Below, piece by piece: positions 27,666-36,660 of a stretch of 64,000 nucleotides of DNA; position 1 is the stretch's first letter, and the number at the start of each line of letters is the position of its first letter. The notes below the pieces were generated by a model. That model worked only from the letters and a program-made list of their open reading frames with translations. It ran no database searches and was not told where the DNA came from. The stretch lies in NCBI GenBank assembly GCA_016705005.1, contig JADIZB010000010.1, forward strand, positions 1 to 64,000, given 5' to 3'. The stretch comes from Bacteroidales bacterium (GTDB taxonomy: Bacteria > Bacteroidota > Bacteroidia > Bacteroidales > Lentimicrobiaceae). A program made the position numbers and the translations under genes.

Positions 27666-29121
27666 TCAGAACTGAAAATAGATAAACTGTCTGTTTTCGA
27701 AAACCCCGAGAAACAGGATGGCAAGTATGAGGCCATAATAACCAGCCCACCGGATATAAAATGGTTTTTGTCTGATCAGTGAAGCGATGCCTTTTCTTTT
27801 ATCAACGGCATGAAATGCTTCAAGCATGATAATCAGTAAAAATGAGAGCAAAAGGTCCTTGGGTCCCAGACCCATAAATTCAAGCACAGGTTTGTGTTGA
27901 ATCAGGCCGGTTACGACATCGGGCAAACCGGTGAAAATATGCTTCACGATAAAAATCGCTGACTCAACATCGGCTGCCCTGAAGAAAATCCAGGCAAAGG
28001 TGACCAGCATGAATGTGGTGAGTGCAGGCAGGAATGGAATTTTATCGAGCAGGAGAATTTTGTTGATTTTATTCCGGAAGTTACCGGTGATCAAACCAAA
28101 AACCAGGTAAAAGCCATGCAATCCGCCCCATACAACAAAGGTCCAGTTTGCGCCATGCCACAGGCCGCTAATCAGGAAGACGATAAAAAGATTGAGGTAC
28201 CATCGTGGGATGGTCACCCTGTTTCCACCCAGGGAGATATACAGGTAATCTTTAAACCAGGATGAAAGTGAAATGTGCCATCTTTTCCAGAATTCGTTGA
28301 TGCTGCCGGATTGGTAGGGTTTATCAAAATTCTTCATCAGCCGGAAGCCCATGATGCGGGCAGCACCGATGGCCATATCTGAATATCCTGAAAAATCGCA
28401 AAAGATCTGGAACGCGAAGAAAACGGTGGCAATGATCAGGCTCAGTGCATTGTAATCCTGGGGGGAGGTGTAAACAGTATCTACCAGGATTGCGAGCCGG
28501 TCGGCGATCACAACCTTTTTGAACAATCCCCAGGCCATCAGTTTTAAGCCGCTGGTCACCCTGTCGTAGTCGAATTTATGTTTCTCCCTGAACTGATGAA
28601 TCAGGTTCTGGGGTCTTTCAATCGGTCCGGCCACCAGCTGCGGATAAAACATGACGTAGAGGGCATAGATACCAAAGTTCCTTTCTGCTTTCTGATTTCC
28701 CCGGTACACCTCGATGGTGTAGCTCATTGCCTGAAAGGTATGAAACGACAGGCCTATCGGCAATAAGATTCCCAGATGGGGAATTTGGTTGACATATCCG
28801 GCAGAAGCCAGTAATGCTGATAAATTGTCGTTAAGGAAATTATAATACTTAAAAACAGCCAGAACGCCAATATTCGCGATCAGACTGGCAATCAGAAATA
28901 TTTTTTTCTGCTTACCTTCAGTTTTCTCCAGCAGTATTCCCGCGAAGTAGTCTACAACGATAGTAAACCCCAGTATCAGGATATACACAGGGATAAATGC
29001 CGTATGAGAAATAGCAGCTTGCCGTCAGCAACAGGATCCATCTGAACTTATGCCGGATAGCGTAATAAAGGGAAGTGACAAGGATAAAAAAAAGGAGAAA
29101 GTGCAGGGAATTAAAAAGCAT
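27666..29121 (-). pseudogene. MBOAT-family membrane O-acyltransferase (AlgI/DltB-like), one frameshift
   Basis: The ATG at 29121 gives MLFNSLHFLLFFILVTSLYY, the standard AlgI-type opening, then LLLTASCYFSY. A shift near 28992 leads into the long frame with VYILILGFTIVVDYFAG, GLSFHTFQAMSY, FYPQLVAGPIERP, FCDFSGYSDMAIG, FWKRWHISLSSWFKDYLY and SGLWHGANWTFVVWGGLHG, where the WHG histidine is the MBOAT catalytic residue. It ends IYFQF at 27666. Corrected length is about 485 residues with about ten to twelve membrane helices. It would O-acylate the polysaccharide in the periplasm, paired with the following SGNH protein. A second MBOAT/SGNH pair lies at 43172-45528. Confidence 0.85.
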
Positions 29122-29932
29122 ATCTGAAATATATCAAACGACGCGATGTAAGCGAGGGAGCGATTTTGCGAGGGAGCGAAAGATAGCGAACGAAGCGAGA
29201 GAGCGATGGAGCGACTAGGATGGAGCGAAAGAAAGCGAACGAAGCGACTTAGCGAGAGAGCGATGGAGCGACTTGGTGAGGGAGCGAAAGACAGCGAACG
29301 AAGCGACTTAAGCGAAAGACAGCGATTTCTTAGTGTTCCTGAGTGATCTTAGTGACTTAGTGGTTATTCTTATCCCTTTATTTATCAGCAACTTCAGCGA
29401 AAGAACGCAACTTCAAAATGAAATCCGTGAAAATTCGTTCAATCAGTGTCATCCGTGTTCTCAAAAGCGGCTTTAGCGAACGAAGCGATTTCTTAGTGTT
29501 CCTGAGTGATCTTAGTGACTTAGTGGTTATTCTTATCCCGTTATTTATCAGCAACTTCAGCTAAAAGTTTACTTCTTAATGCTTCTGGGTGATCTCAGGG
29601 TCTGCATGGTAATAAAAAATGCAAATTTCAGGATTGAGGGTTGAAACTCCGTATTCACAACTCATTCCTCTATACTTTCTTAGTTTGACTAAAAATGTTA
29701 GTGGTAAGCTGTTAACTATTAACTAACTCCGGGACAGCTCCCCCCGGTCAGTCACAATTACGAAACCTAAGCGGGACAATGCATTCAGGAAGCAGTATAA
29801 CAAATATAATGAAATGCACCGGGTGCATTGGCTGTGTACAGGAACTAGTTATCAAAGGATGAGTGTTCATAAGTTCAGACGTTCGGCGTTCAGGGTTCTT
29901 GGTTGGACGTTTGGCGTTGGATGTTAGTTGTT
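29122..29932. repeat. Word-chain repeats upstream of the MBOAT gene
   Basis: AGCGA chains fill about 29140-29320, followed by TTAGTG blocks at about 29327 and 29491 and an ATCCGTG chain near 29420-29460. The right end (29491-29886) is one copy of a 396-base direct repeat listed separately. GGCGTTGGATGTTAG words run up to the insertion-sequence boundary at 29933. No gene is seen. Confidence 0.85.
29491..29886 (+). repeat. 396-bp direct repeat, copy 1
   Basis: Matches 34641-35036 at a constant offset of 5150 bases with no indels and about five substitutions by my reading (about 98.7% identity). It contains a TTAGTG block, non-repetitive sequence (TCTCAGGGTCTGCATGG), TTAACTATTAAC words, CTCCGGGACAGCTCC, and the palindrome AATGCACCGGGTGCATT (29813-29829). 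The two copies flank the IS3 element, hicBA and the DUF4258/DUF2283 pair. Confidence 0.9.
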
Positions 29933-29972
29933 TGACCTATCATGATTTTGGTTGACAAAAAAGACCAAACTT

Positions 29973-31040
29973 CTACTTCAATTGTTTGTAAATCAATTTC
30001 ATTTTTTCGTTGAGTGCTTTTAACTTTGAATAGTCAGATGAAGCGGAGGAAAGCTCTGCCGGGGGGCAACTTTCCAAGGAATAATCTGACCCAGGGGAAT
30101 AACCCGCCGTAGTTTTGTCATTCAAAGCTACGGCTTTTTTATTTGAGTTTATTTTCATGGCTTTATGCCTGCGAAAACCCAGTATTGAATTTTCCTCTCG
30201 TGTTTTGTTAAAGTCATAGAGCTGTAGTCCAGGATGCTCACATGTGGGAATTTGATTAACAGCCAATTCAAAATCGATAGGACTAAGCATTCCAAGACTT
30301 CCATTTGAACAGTTATTGTAAAGATCGACAGCTGTAACCACCTCTCTTTTCAGATCATTTAGCGATGTGATTTCCTTTCTTATCAGGTAATCATTCTTGA
30401 TGATTCCGTTAATGCGTTCTGCGTAAGGATTTTCCAGACAATTTCCTGCCATACTAATCTTTATATTCTCTTTTTTAAGAATACCTGTATACTCAGTACT
30501 TCCGTATTGGCTTCCCTTATCTGAATGATGGATCAACTTCTCGAATTTATTGTAACCTCTTAATCTCAAAGCCATCTCCAATGCCTGAACATTGTTTACA
30601 GCAAACATATTATCACTGGCTGATTGACCAATGATTCTTTGGCTATAGACATCAAGAATAAACACAAGATAATATGTTGTAGAACTGGTAAGATAATAAG
30701 TAATGTCACTTACCCACAATTGATTTATACCATTGATTTGCAAGCCATGAGTCAGGTTTGGATAAATCACCATGCCTTTATGGGTGGTCCGAAGAACAGA
30801 TCGGTGCTTTTGCACACTAAGCCCTTGTATAGAGACAAATCGCTCAAAACCGTTGATCCCTACCTCGCTTATTCCAAGCATATAATGCATTTTCCTTGCA
30901 CTCATTCGCGGATAATCTTTCCTTATCTCAAAAACCATCTCCAACATTCTTCTCCACATCTGCTGATGCTGATACGATTTAAGTTGAGCCTTGTAAAACC
31001 CTTGCCGGCTTATACCAGATATTTGATACAAATGCTCCAT
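29973..31040 (-). CDS. IS3-family transposase OrfB (DDE integrase)
   Basis: A 355-residue protein with an HTH_21-like N-terminal region (ISGISRQGFYKAQLKSYQHQ), then rve integrase core motifs: QLWVSDITYY (first Asp, about residue 110), IHHSDKGSQYGS (second Asp, about 170) and NPYAERINGIIKND (Glu, about 205). A tail of about 90 residues after the core is not recognised. In IS3 elements this frame is expressed as an OrfAB fusion by -1 frameshifting. The orfB frame is indeed open upstream of its ATG to the A8G run at 31097-31105, which supports that. A weak GCCGTAG/CTACGGC hairpin with T6 (30106-30140, plus sense) lies in its 3' part. Confidence 0.92.
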   Translation of the reverse strand: MEHLYQISGISRQGFYKAQLKSYQHQQMWRRMLEMVFEIRKDYPRMSARKMHYMLGISEVGINGFERFVSIQGLSVQKHRSVLRTTHKGMVIYPNLTHGLQINGINQLWVSDITYYLTSSTTYYLVFILDVYSQRIIGQSASDNMFAVNNVQALEMALRLRGYNKFEKLIHHSDKGSQYGSTEYTGILKKENIKISMAGNCLENPYAERINGIIKNDYLIRKEITSLNDLKREVVTAVDLYNNCSNGSLGMLSPIDFELAVNQIPTCEHPGLQLYDFNKTREENSILGFRRHKAMKINSNKKAVALNDKTTAGYSPGSDYSLESCPPAELSSASSDYSKLKALNEKMKLIYKQLK

Positions 31041-31042
31041 CT

Positions 31043-31435
31043 TTACACCTTGGGTGGCTTTATTTGACTTAAACCATGTAAGAGCACGGATTCGAACTTT
31101 TTTTTCATGTCTTCTCCCATATCTTCTTCAATGAGTTCGATTAACTTCTTAAAGTAATCAACCTGCATTTGCTTTTGACCCACGATCCGCTCCAGCTCTG
31201 CAACCTGTTTCATTAATGCTAATGTCCTGGTCCCTTCAGATTCTTTCTCGACAACTATCTTCTCGCTAATTCCAAGTTTTGTCGAGTATGTTCGAATCCA
31301 TTTATAGATAGCCGTTTCGGATACTTCATAGATCCGGCTCAATTGCTTAACTGTTACTTGTCTTTCTTCAAGCATTTTTACTTTCTCCCGCTTGAATGCT
31401 TCGCTAAAGGTACGTCTCACTTTTTTCTGCTCCAT
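31043..31435 (-). CDS. IS3-family transposase OrfA (helix-turn-helix)
   Basis: Start taken at the ATG at 31435 (MEQKKVRRTFSEAFKREKVK); a TTG three codons earlier also exists. Residues about 10-55 hold the HTH_Tnp_1 helix-turn-helix (VKQLSRIYEVSETAIYKWI), followed by a coiled-coil/leucine-zipper-like stretch (LALMKQVAELERIVGQKQMQ) used for multimerisation. It ends with the frameshift site at DMKKK and a short tail. OrfA alone binds the terminal repeats and regulates transposition; fused to OrfB it is the transposase. Confidence 0.9.
   Translation of the reverse strand: MEQKKVRRTFSEAFKREKVKMLEERQVTVKQLSRIYEVSETAIYKWIRTYSTKLGISEKIVVEKESEGTRTLALMKQVAELERIVGQKQMQVDYFKKLIELIEEDMGEDMKKKFESVLLHGLSQIKPPKV
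31097..31105 (-). promoter_or_regulatory. Programmed -1 frameshift slippery run (A8G)
   Basis: On the minus strand eight A residues followed by G contain A-AAA-AAG in the orfA phase. Slipping back one base moves the ribosome into the orfB frame, which is free of stops through to the orfB ATG (…K-V-R-I-R-A-L-T-W-F-K…). This is the standard IS3 arrangement for making OrfAB. Confidence 0.75.
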
Positions 31436-31495
31436 TTGTGACAAAATGTAAAGTTATTAACTAAACTTCTTGTCAACCTATATCATGATAGGACA

Positions 31496-32257
31496 GTAAG
31501 GAGTTCGGTGTTGAAATTTGAGAATTTGAGAATTTGAGAATTTGAAAATGTTTTGATGGGTTTTCATTCAACCGGGTTTGGGTTCTTTGTGATCAGAAGT
31601 ATATTTCTTTCTCTGCGGCTCTCTGCGAATTCTCGGCGTTCTCTGCGGTTAAAAGGCGTTTAACGTTAGAAGTTCAATGCCCTTCGGGCGTTCAAGGGCG
31701 AGGGGCGACTTAGCGATGGAGCGACTAAGCGACTTAGTGATGGAGCGAAAGATAAAGGAACGAAGCGACTTCCAAAATGATATCCGTGAAAATCCCTGCC
31801 AGCCGGCAGGCGGGCGTTAAATCAGTGTCATCCGTGTTCTTAAAAGCGACTAAGCGACTTCAGCGAAAGAGAGATTAAAGCTACCACAAAGACACTAAGA
31901 TTCACTGAGTTTTACAATCCTTTCCTAAGTGCTCCTAAGTGCTCTTAGTGCCTCAGTGGTGAATAAACAGCTCATCTTAAACATTACCATATTCTTCTCA
32001 GCGGCTCTCTGCGAATTCTCAGCGTTCTCTGCGGTTAAAAAGCGTTGTGTTGGGCGTTGGACGTTGGATGTTAGTAGTTAGGCGTTCGGTGTTGAAATTT
32101 GAGAATTTGAAAATTTGAAAATGTTCTGATGGGTTTTCAAACTTCAGGGTTTGGGTACTTTAATTAAAAGAATATTCCTCCCTCAGCGCATTCACAGTGT
32201 TCTTTGCGGCAAAACTTAAAATTCTCATGAAAATAGCGAATGATATGCCTGTTAAGG
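31496..32257. repeat. Word-chain repeat array between IS3 and hicA
   Basis: No gene. In order: TTTGAGAA chain, a CTCTGCG chain (about 31610), AGCGA chain, ATCCGTG chain (about 31780), a CACTAAGA chain near 31890-31960, a second CTCTGCG chain (about 31997), GGCGTTGGACGTTGGATG heptads (about 32045-32080) and another TTTGAGAA chain. The same order of modules recurs at 33-36.5 kb. Confidence 0.85.
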
Positions 32258-32467
32258 CTATAAATTGAGAAATAACTCATAGGCTATGCCTGATTGTCTG
32301 CTGATGGATTTTAATGTTCCCAATGGTATTTCACGTCTTTTCGCAGGCAGGATAACAATCTTTGACCCATATGCATATTTCATGTGACTTCCCTTCTGGC
32401 TTTTGAAAATAAAACCTGCTGCTTCCAAAATGCGGATAACTTTTTCAGAAGAGGGTAATTTCGTCAT
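32258..32467 (-). CDS. hicA: HicA-family mRNA interferase toxin
   Basis: A 69-residue protein with the HicA layout (double-stranded RNA-binding-like fold): KLPSSEKVIRILEAAGF, then SQKGSHMKY with the catalytic histidine H28, and EIPLGTLKSISRQSGI near the C-terminus. The family cleaves mRNA when free of HicB. Its start shares one base with the hicB stop (TGATG at 32465-32469), so toxin translation depends on the antitoxin gene upstream. Both genes lie in repeat DNA between the two 396-bp direct repeats. All conserved positions I know are present, so it is probably active. Confidence 0.9.
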   Translation of the reverse strand: MTKLPSSEKVIRILEAAGFIFKSQKGSHMKYAYGSKIVILPAKRREIPLGTLKSISRQSGIAYELFLNL

Positions 32468-32679
32468 CAGAATCGTATTGTCAATTCACCCATCAGGCTC
32501 TCGTTGATTTTCAGGTAATTTTTTCTGGAAGGTATATCTTCGAAGTACAAATCAAGTGCTTCCTTCAGGTTTTTGGTTGCTTCCTCAACTGTTTTACCAA
32601 AACTTGCAACCTCAACATTAAAGCACTGGGAAACAAAATATTTCCCTTCCCTGTAAACGATGTATTTGAAAGTTTTCAT
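32467..32679 (-). CDS. hicB: HicB-family antitoxin (short form)
   Basis: A 70-residue protein with the partial RNase H-like HicB domain: KYIVYREGKYFVSQCFNVEV, then SFGKTVEEATKNLKEALDLY, a strand-strand-helix pattern. It lacks the C-terminal helix-turn-helix or ribbon domain of longer HicB proteins, so autoregulation by DNA binding would need another route. It is first in the operon, directly before hicA. It neutralises HicA by direct binding. Confidence 0.88.
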   Translation of the reverse strand: MKTFKYIVYREGKYFVSQCFNVEVASFGKTVEEATKNLKEALDLYFEDIPSRKNYLKINESLMGELTIRF

Positions 32680-32699
32680 GATTATTTGTTAACTGTAAC

Positions 32700-33936
32700 C
32701 AAAGTTACAAAATTTCAGACATAAAATGTCAGAAGTTTGGGATTGGACGTTGGGCGTTCGGGGTTGAAAGGGTGACTTAAGCGACTTAGCGAGAGAGCGA
32801 TGGAGCGATTTTGCGAGGGAGCGAACGAAACGACTTAAGCGTTTGGCGTTGGATGTTAGACGTTCGGGGTTTGTAGGGCGACTTAAGCGAGAGAGCGACT
32901 TTGAAGTTAACAAATAACAGCCGTGCCTGCCGGCAGGCAGGATAACAGTTAACAGTTTGGATGTGTTTTCATTATTCTGGCAGCGACTCACAACTCAATT
33001 CCATGATGAAGGAGCGACTTAAGCGTTCGATGTTAGGCGTTAGAAGTTGGGCGTTAGAAGTTGGTCGTTAGAAGTTGAATTTGAAAATTTGAAAATTTGA
33101 AAATGTTTTGATGGGTTTTCATTCAAACGAGTTTGGGTTCTTTGTGATCAGAAGTATATTTCTTTCTCTGCGGCTCTCTGCGAATTCTCAGCGTTCTCTG
33201 CGGTTAAAAAGCGTTCAACGTTAAAAGTTCAATGCCCTTCGGGCGTTCAAGGGCGATGGAGTGACTGAGCGATGGAGCGAAAGACAGCGAACGAAGCGAC
33301 TTCCAAAATGAAATCCGTGAAAATCCGTTCAATCTGTGTCATCAGTGTTCTTAAAAGCGACTTAAGCGTTCGATGCTAGGCGTTAGAAGTTGAATTTGAA
33401 AATGTGAGAATTTGGAAATTTGAAAATGTTTTGATGGGTTTTCATTCAACCGGGTTTGGGTTCTTTGTGATCAGAAGTATATTTCTTTCTCTGCGGCTCT
33501 CTGCGAATTCTCAGCGTTCTCTGCGGTTAAAAGGCGTTCGGCGTTGGTTTTTGAAATTTGAGAATTTGAAAATTTGAGAATTTGAAAATGTTTTGATGGG
33601 TTTTCATTCAACCGGGTTTGGGTTCTTTGTGATCAGAAGTATATTTCTTTCTCTGCAGCTCTCTGCGAATTCTCAGCGTTCTCTGCGGTTAAAAGGCGTT
33701 CAACGTTAGAAGTTCAATGCCCTTCGGGCGTTCAAGGGTTCAATACGCTGCGTGTGTTCAAGGGAGCGACTTAAGCGAAAAGCTTACTTATTAGTGTTTC
33801 TGAGTGATCTTAGTGACTTAGTGGTTATTTTATCCCGTTATTTATCAGCGACTTAAGTAATGGTTCGACAGGCTCACCAACAGGTTCGACAGGCTCCTTT
33901 CAAATGGAATGCCGGAGTTTAGAATTTAAAGGAATT
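32700..33936. repeat. Word-chain repeat array between hicB and the DUF2283 gene
   Basis: No gene. AGCGA chains (32770-32900), GTTAGAAGTTGGGCG heptad-like words (33030-33080), TTTGAAAA chains, three copies of the TTTTGATGGGTTTTCATTC-GGGTTTGGGTTC linker (about 33110, 33433, 33597) each leading into a CTCTGCG chain, ATCCGTG chains (about 33312), a TTAGTG block (about 33790), and GGTTCGACAGGCTC twice at 33860-33895. Confidence 0.85.
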
Positions 33937-34131
33937 TCATGCAACTTCATATAGTATCCCATTCTCATTGACCATGCTGGCTGACGCATTTAATATTTCA
34001 ATGCCAACAATCTGGCCACTTTCTGCATAATCCAGTATTATTCCTGGTTTTTCCTGGTCACTTTCAGCAACTACCAGATCAGAGAACCTGATATATAAAA
34101 CGTCAGCTTCTTTATCAAACCTGATTTTCAT
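33937..34131 (-). CDS. DUF2283 domain protein
   Basis: A 64-residue protein covering the DUF2283 family from end to end: MKIRFDKEADVLYIRFSD, then GIILDYAESGQIVGIEILNA and a short tail. The family consists of small proteins found next to DUF4258 proteins and is suspected, but not shown as far as I know, to form toxin-antitoxin-like pairs. Its start overlaps the DUF4258 gene end by 17 bases, so the two are co-expressed. In such pairs DUF2283 would be the antitoxin by analogy only. Confidence 0.8.
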   Translation of the reverse strand: MKIRFDKEADVLYIRFSDLVVAESDQEKPGIILDYAESGQIVGIEILNASASMVNENGILYEVA

Positions 34132-34372
34132 ATTTTTCAGTTTTGGAAGTTTTATAAGCAGTTATTATTAAAGGAGGTGTTTTCAGTTTATTCACAAACA
34201 CCCTGTAAAGATACGATTTATTATTCTCAACAACAAGCTTTTGATACACTACAACCCCTTCTATATCAGGAATAACGACATCAGGGGAGTAAAGCACATT
34301 TTCAACCGATTCCAAAGATAATCTCCTGTAATGAATTTGTTCCAACGCATGTTTTGAAAAGAGAAATTCCAT
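34115..34372 (-). CDS. DUF4258 domain protein
   Basis: An 85-residue protein with the DUF4258 pattern: SKHALEQIHYRRLSLESVEN near the start (HAxxR-type helix), VVYQKLVV, and a late LIITAYKTSKTEKY strand. The fold is thought to resemble RelE/BrnT-type small toxins, so a toxin role is a plausible inference. It precedes the DUF2283 gene with a 17-base overlap. The pair sits in repeat DNA within the span bracketed by the 396-bp direct repeats, as does hicBA. Confidence 0.78.
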   Translation of the reverse strand: MEFLFSKHALEQIHYRRLSLESVENVLYSPDVVIPDIEGVVVYQKLVVENNKSYLYRVFVNKLKTPPLIITAYKTSKTEKYENQV

Positions 34373-36660
34373 AGGTTGATGTGCCTGAATGCATGGTGTA
34401 GGGCGTTCGGGGCTGGTTGGGCGACTTAAGCGAGAGAGCGAAAAAAAGCGAAAAAGAGCGATTTAGGCGATAAAATCCGTGATAAGCAGTTAGATCTGTG
34501 TCATCCGTGTTCTTAAAAGCGACTTCAGCGAACGAAGCGATTAAGAAAAAGAAATCCGTGCAGATCCCTGCCAGCCGGCAGGCGGGCGTCAAATCAGTGT
34601 CATCCGTGTTCTTAAAAGCGATTTCAGCGAATAGTTTGCTTCTTAGTGTTCCTGAGTGATCTTAGTGACTTAGTGGTTATTCTTATCCCGTTATTTATCA
34701 GCAACTTCAGCTAAAAGTTTACTTCTTAATGCTTCTGGGTGATCTCAGGGTCTGCATGGTAATAAAAAATGCAAATTTCAGGATTGAGGGTTGAAACTCC
34801 GTATTCACAACTCATTCCTCTACACTTTCTTAGTTTGACTAAAAATGTTAGTTGTTAGCTGTTAACTATTAACTAACTCCGGGACAGCTCCGCCCGGTCA
34901 GTCACAATTACGAAACCTAAGCGGGACAAAGCATTCAGGAAGCAGTATAACAAATATAATGAAATGCACCGGGTGCATTGGCTGTGTACAGGAACTAGTT
35001 ATCAAAGGATGAGTGTTCATAAGTTCAGACGTTCGGTGTTGAAATTTGAGAATTTGAGAATTTGAGAATTTGAAAATGTTTTGATGGGTTTTCATTCAAC
35101 CGGGTTTGGGTTCTTTGTGATCAGAAGTATATTTCTTGCTCTGCAGCTCTCTGCGAATTCTCGGCGTTCTCTGCGGTTAAAAGCGTTCAACGTTAAAGTT
35201 CAATGCCCTTCGGGCGTTCAAGGGCGATGGAGTGACTGAGCGATGGAGCGAAGACAGCGAACGAAGCGACTTCCAAAATGATATCCGTGAAAATCCGTTC
35301 AATCTGTGTCATCAGTGTTCTTAAAAGCGACTTAAGCGTTCGATGCTAGGCGTTAGAAGTTGAATTTGAAAATGTGAGAATTTGGAAATTTGAGAATTTG
35401 AAAATGTTTTGATGGGTTTTCATTCAACCGGGTTGGGGTTCTTTGTGATCAGAAGTATATTTCTTTCTCTGCGGCTCTCTGCGAATTCTCGGCGTTCTCT
35501 GCGGTTAAAAAGCGTTGGGTGTTGAAATTTGAGAATTTGAGAATTTGAGAATTTGAAAATGTTTTGATGGGTTTTCATTCAACCGGGTTTGGGTTCTTTG
35601 TGATCAGAAGTATATTTCTTGCTCTGCAGCTCTCTGCGAATTCTCGGCGTTCTCTGCGGTTAAAAAGCGTTCAACGTTAAAGTTCAATGCCCTTCGGGCG
35701 TTCAAGGGAGGGGGCGACTTAGCGATGGAGCGACTAAGCGACTTAGTGATGGAGCGAAAGATAGCGAACGAAGCGACTTCCAAAATGATATCCGTGAAAA
35801 TCCGTTCAATCTGTGTCATCAGTGTTCTTAAAAGCGACTTAAGCGTTCGATGCTAGGCGTTAGAAGTTGAATTTGAAAATGTGAGAATTTGGAAATTTGA
35901 GAATTTGAAAATGTTTTGATGGGTTTTCATTCAACCGGGTTTGGGTTCTTTGTGATCAGAAGTATATTTCTTTCTCTGCGGCTCTCTGCGAATTCTCGGC
36001 GTTCTCTGCGGTTAAAAAGCGTTCAACGTTAAAAGTTCAATGCCCTTCGGGCGTTCAAGGGCGATGGAGTGACTGAGCGATGGAGCGAAAGACAGCGAAC
36101 GAAGCGACTTCCAAAAATGAAATCCGTGAAAATCCGTTCAATCTGTGTCATCAGTGTTCTTAAAAGCGACTTAAGCGTTCGATGTTAGGCGTTAGAAGTT
36201 GAATTTGAAAATGTGAGAATTTGAAAATTTGAGAATTTGAAAATGTTTTGATGGGTTTTCATTCAACCGGGTTTGGGTTCTTTGTGATCAGAAGTATATT
36301 TCTTTCTCTGCGGCTCTCTGCGAATTCTCAGCGTTCTCTGCGGTTAAAAGGCGTTCAACGTTAGAAGTTCAATGCCCTTCGGGCGTTCAAGGGCGAGGGG
36401 GCGACTTAGCGATGGAGCGACTAAGCGACTTAGTGATGGAGCGAAAGATAGCGAACGAAGCGACTTCCAAAATGATATCCGTGAAAATCCGTTTTAATCA
36501 GTGTCATCCGTGTTCTTAAAAGCGACTAAGCGACTTCAGCGAAAGAGAGATTAAAGCTACCACTAAGACACTAAGAACACTAAGATTCACTGAGATTTAC
36601 AATCCTTTCCTAAGTGCTCTTAGTGCCTCAGTGGTGAATAAGAAATGCAAATTCCATTGA
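34373..36660. repeat. Large word-chain repeat array with higher-order tandem units
   Basis: About 2.3 kb without a gene. After AGCGA and ATCCGTG chains and the second 396-bp repeat (34641-35036), a composite unit recurs: TTTGAGAA chain, linker TTTTGATGGGTTTTCATTC, CTCTGCG chain, GTTCAATGCCCTTCGGGCG hairpin, AGCGA chain, ATCCGTG chain. The linker occurs near 35087, 35414, 35572, 35923 and 36254, giving periods of about 327, 158, 351 and 331 bases. The array ends with a CACTAAGA chain (36555-36640). Confidence 0.88.
34641..35036 (+). repeat. 396-bp direct repeat, copy 2
   Basis: Second copy of 29491-29886, same orientation, about five substitutions and no indels. Its palindrome AATGCACCGGGTGCATT is at 34963-34979. 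It differs from copy 1 at CTCCGCCCGG (copy 1 CTCCCCCCGG), GGACAAAGC (copy 1 GGACAATGC) and three other sites. Confidence 0.9.

Larger units (their letters stand above)
29933..31495 (-). mobile_element. IS3-family insertion sequence, 1563 bp, intact
   Basis: Ends are imperfect inverted repeats of about 30 bases: TGACCTATCATGATTTTGGT at 29933 and, on the other strand from 31495, TGTCCTATCATGATATAGGT, both continuing TTGACAA. Inside are orfA and orfB in the -1 relation typical of IS3. It is inserted in a GGCGTTGG/GTTAG word chain. I find no clear target-site duplication (flanks GTT and GTA), so the exact ends may be off by a few bases or the duplication has decayed. The transposase frames are undamaged, so it may be active. 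Confidence 0.88.

Noticed and set aside
33600..36400. Phage or integrase attachment sites in the repeat region
   Set aside because: No integrase, tRNA gene or phage gene is near; duplicated segments are explained by the word-repeat modules and the long direct repeat.
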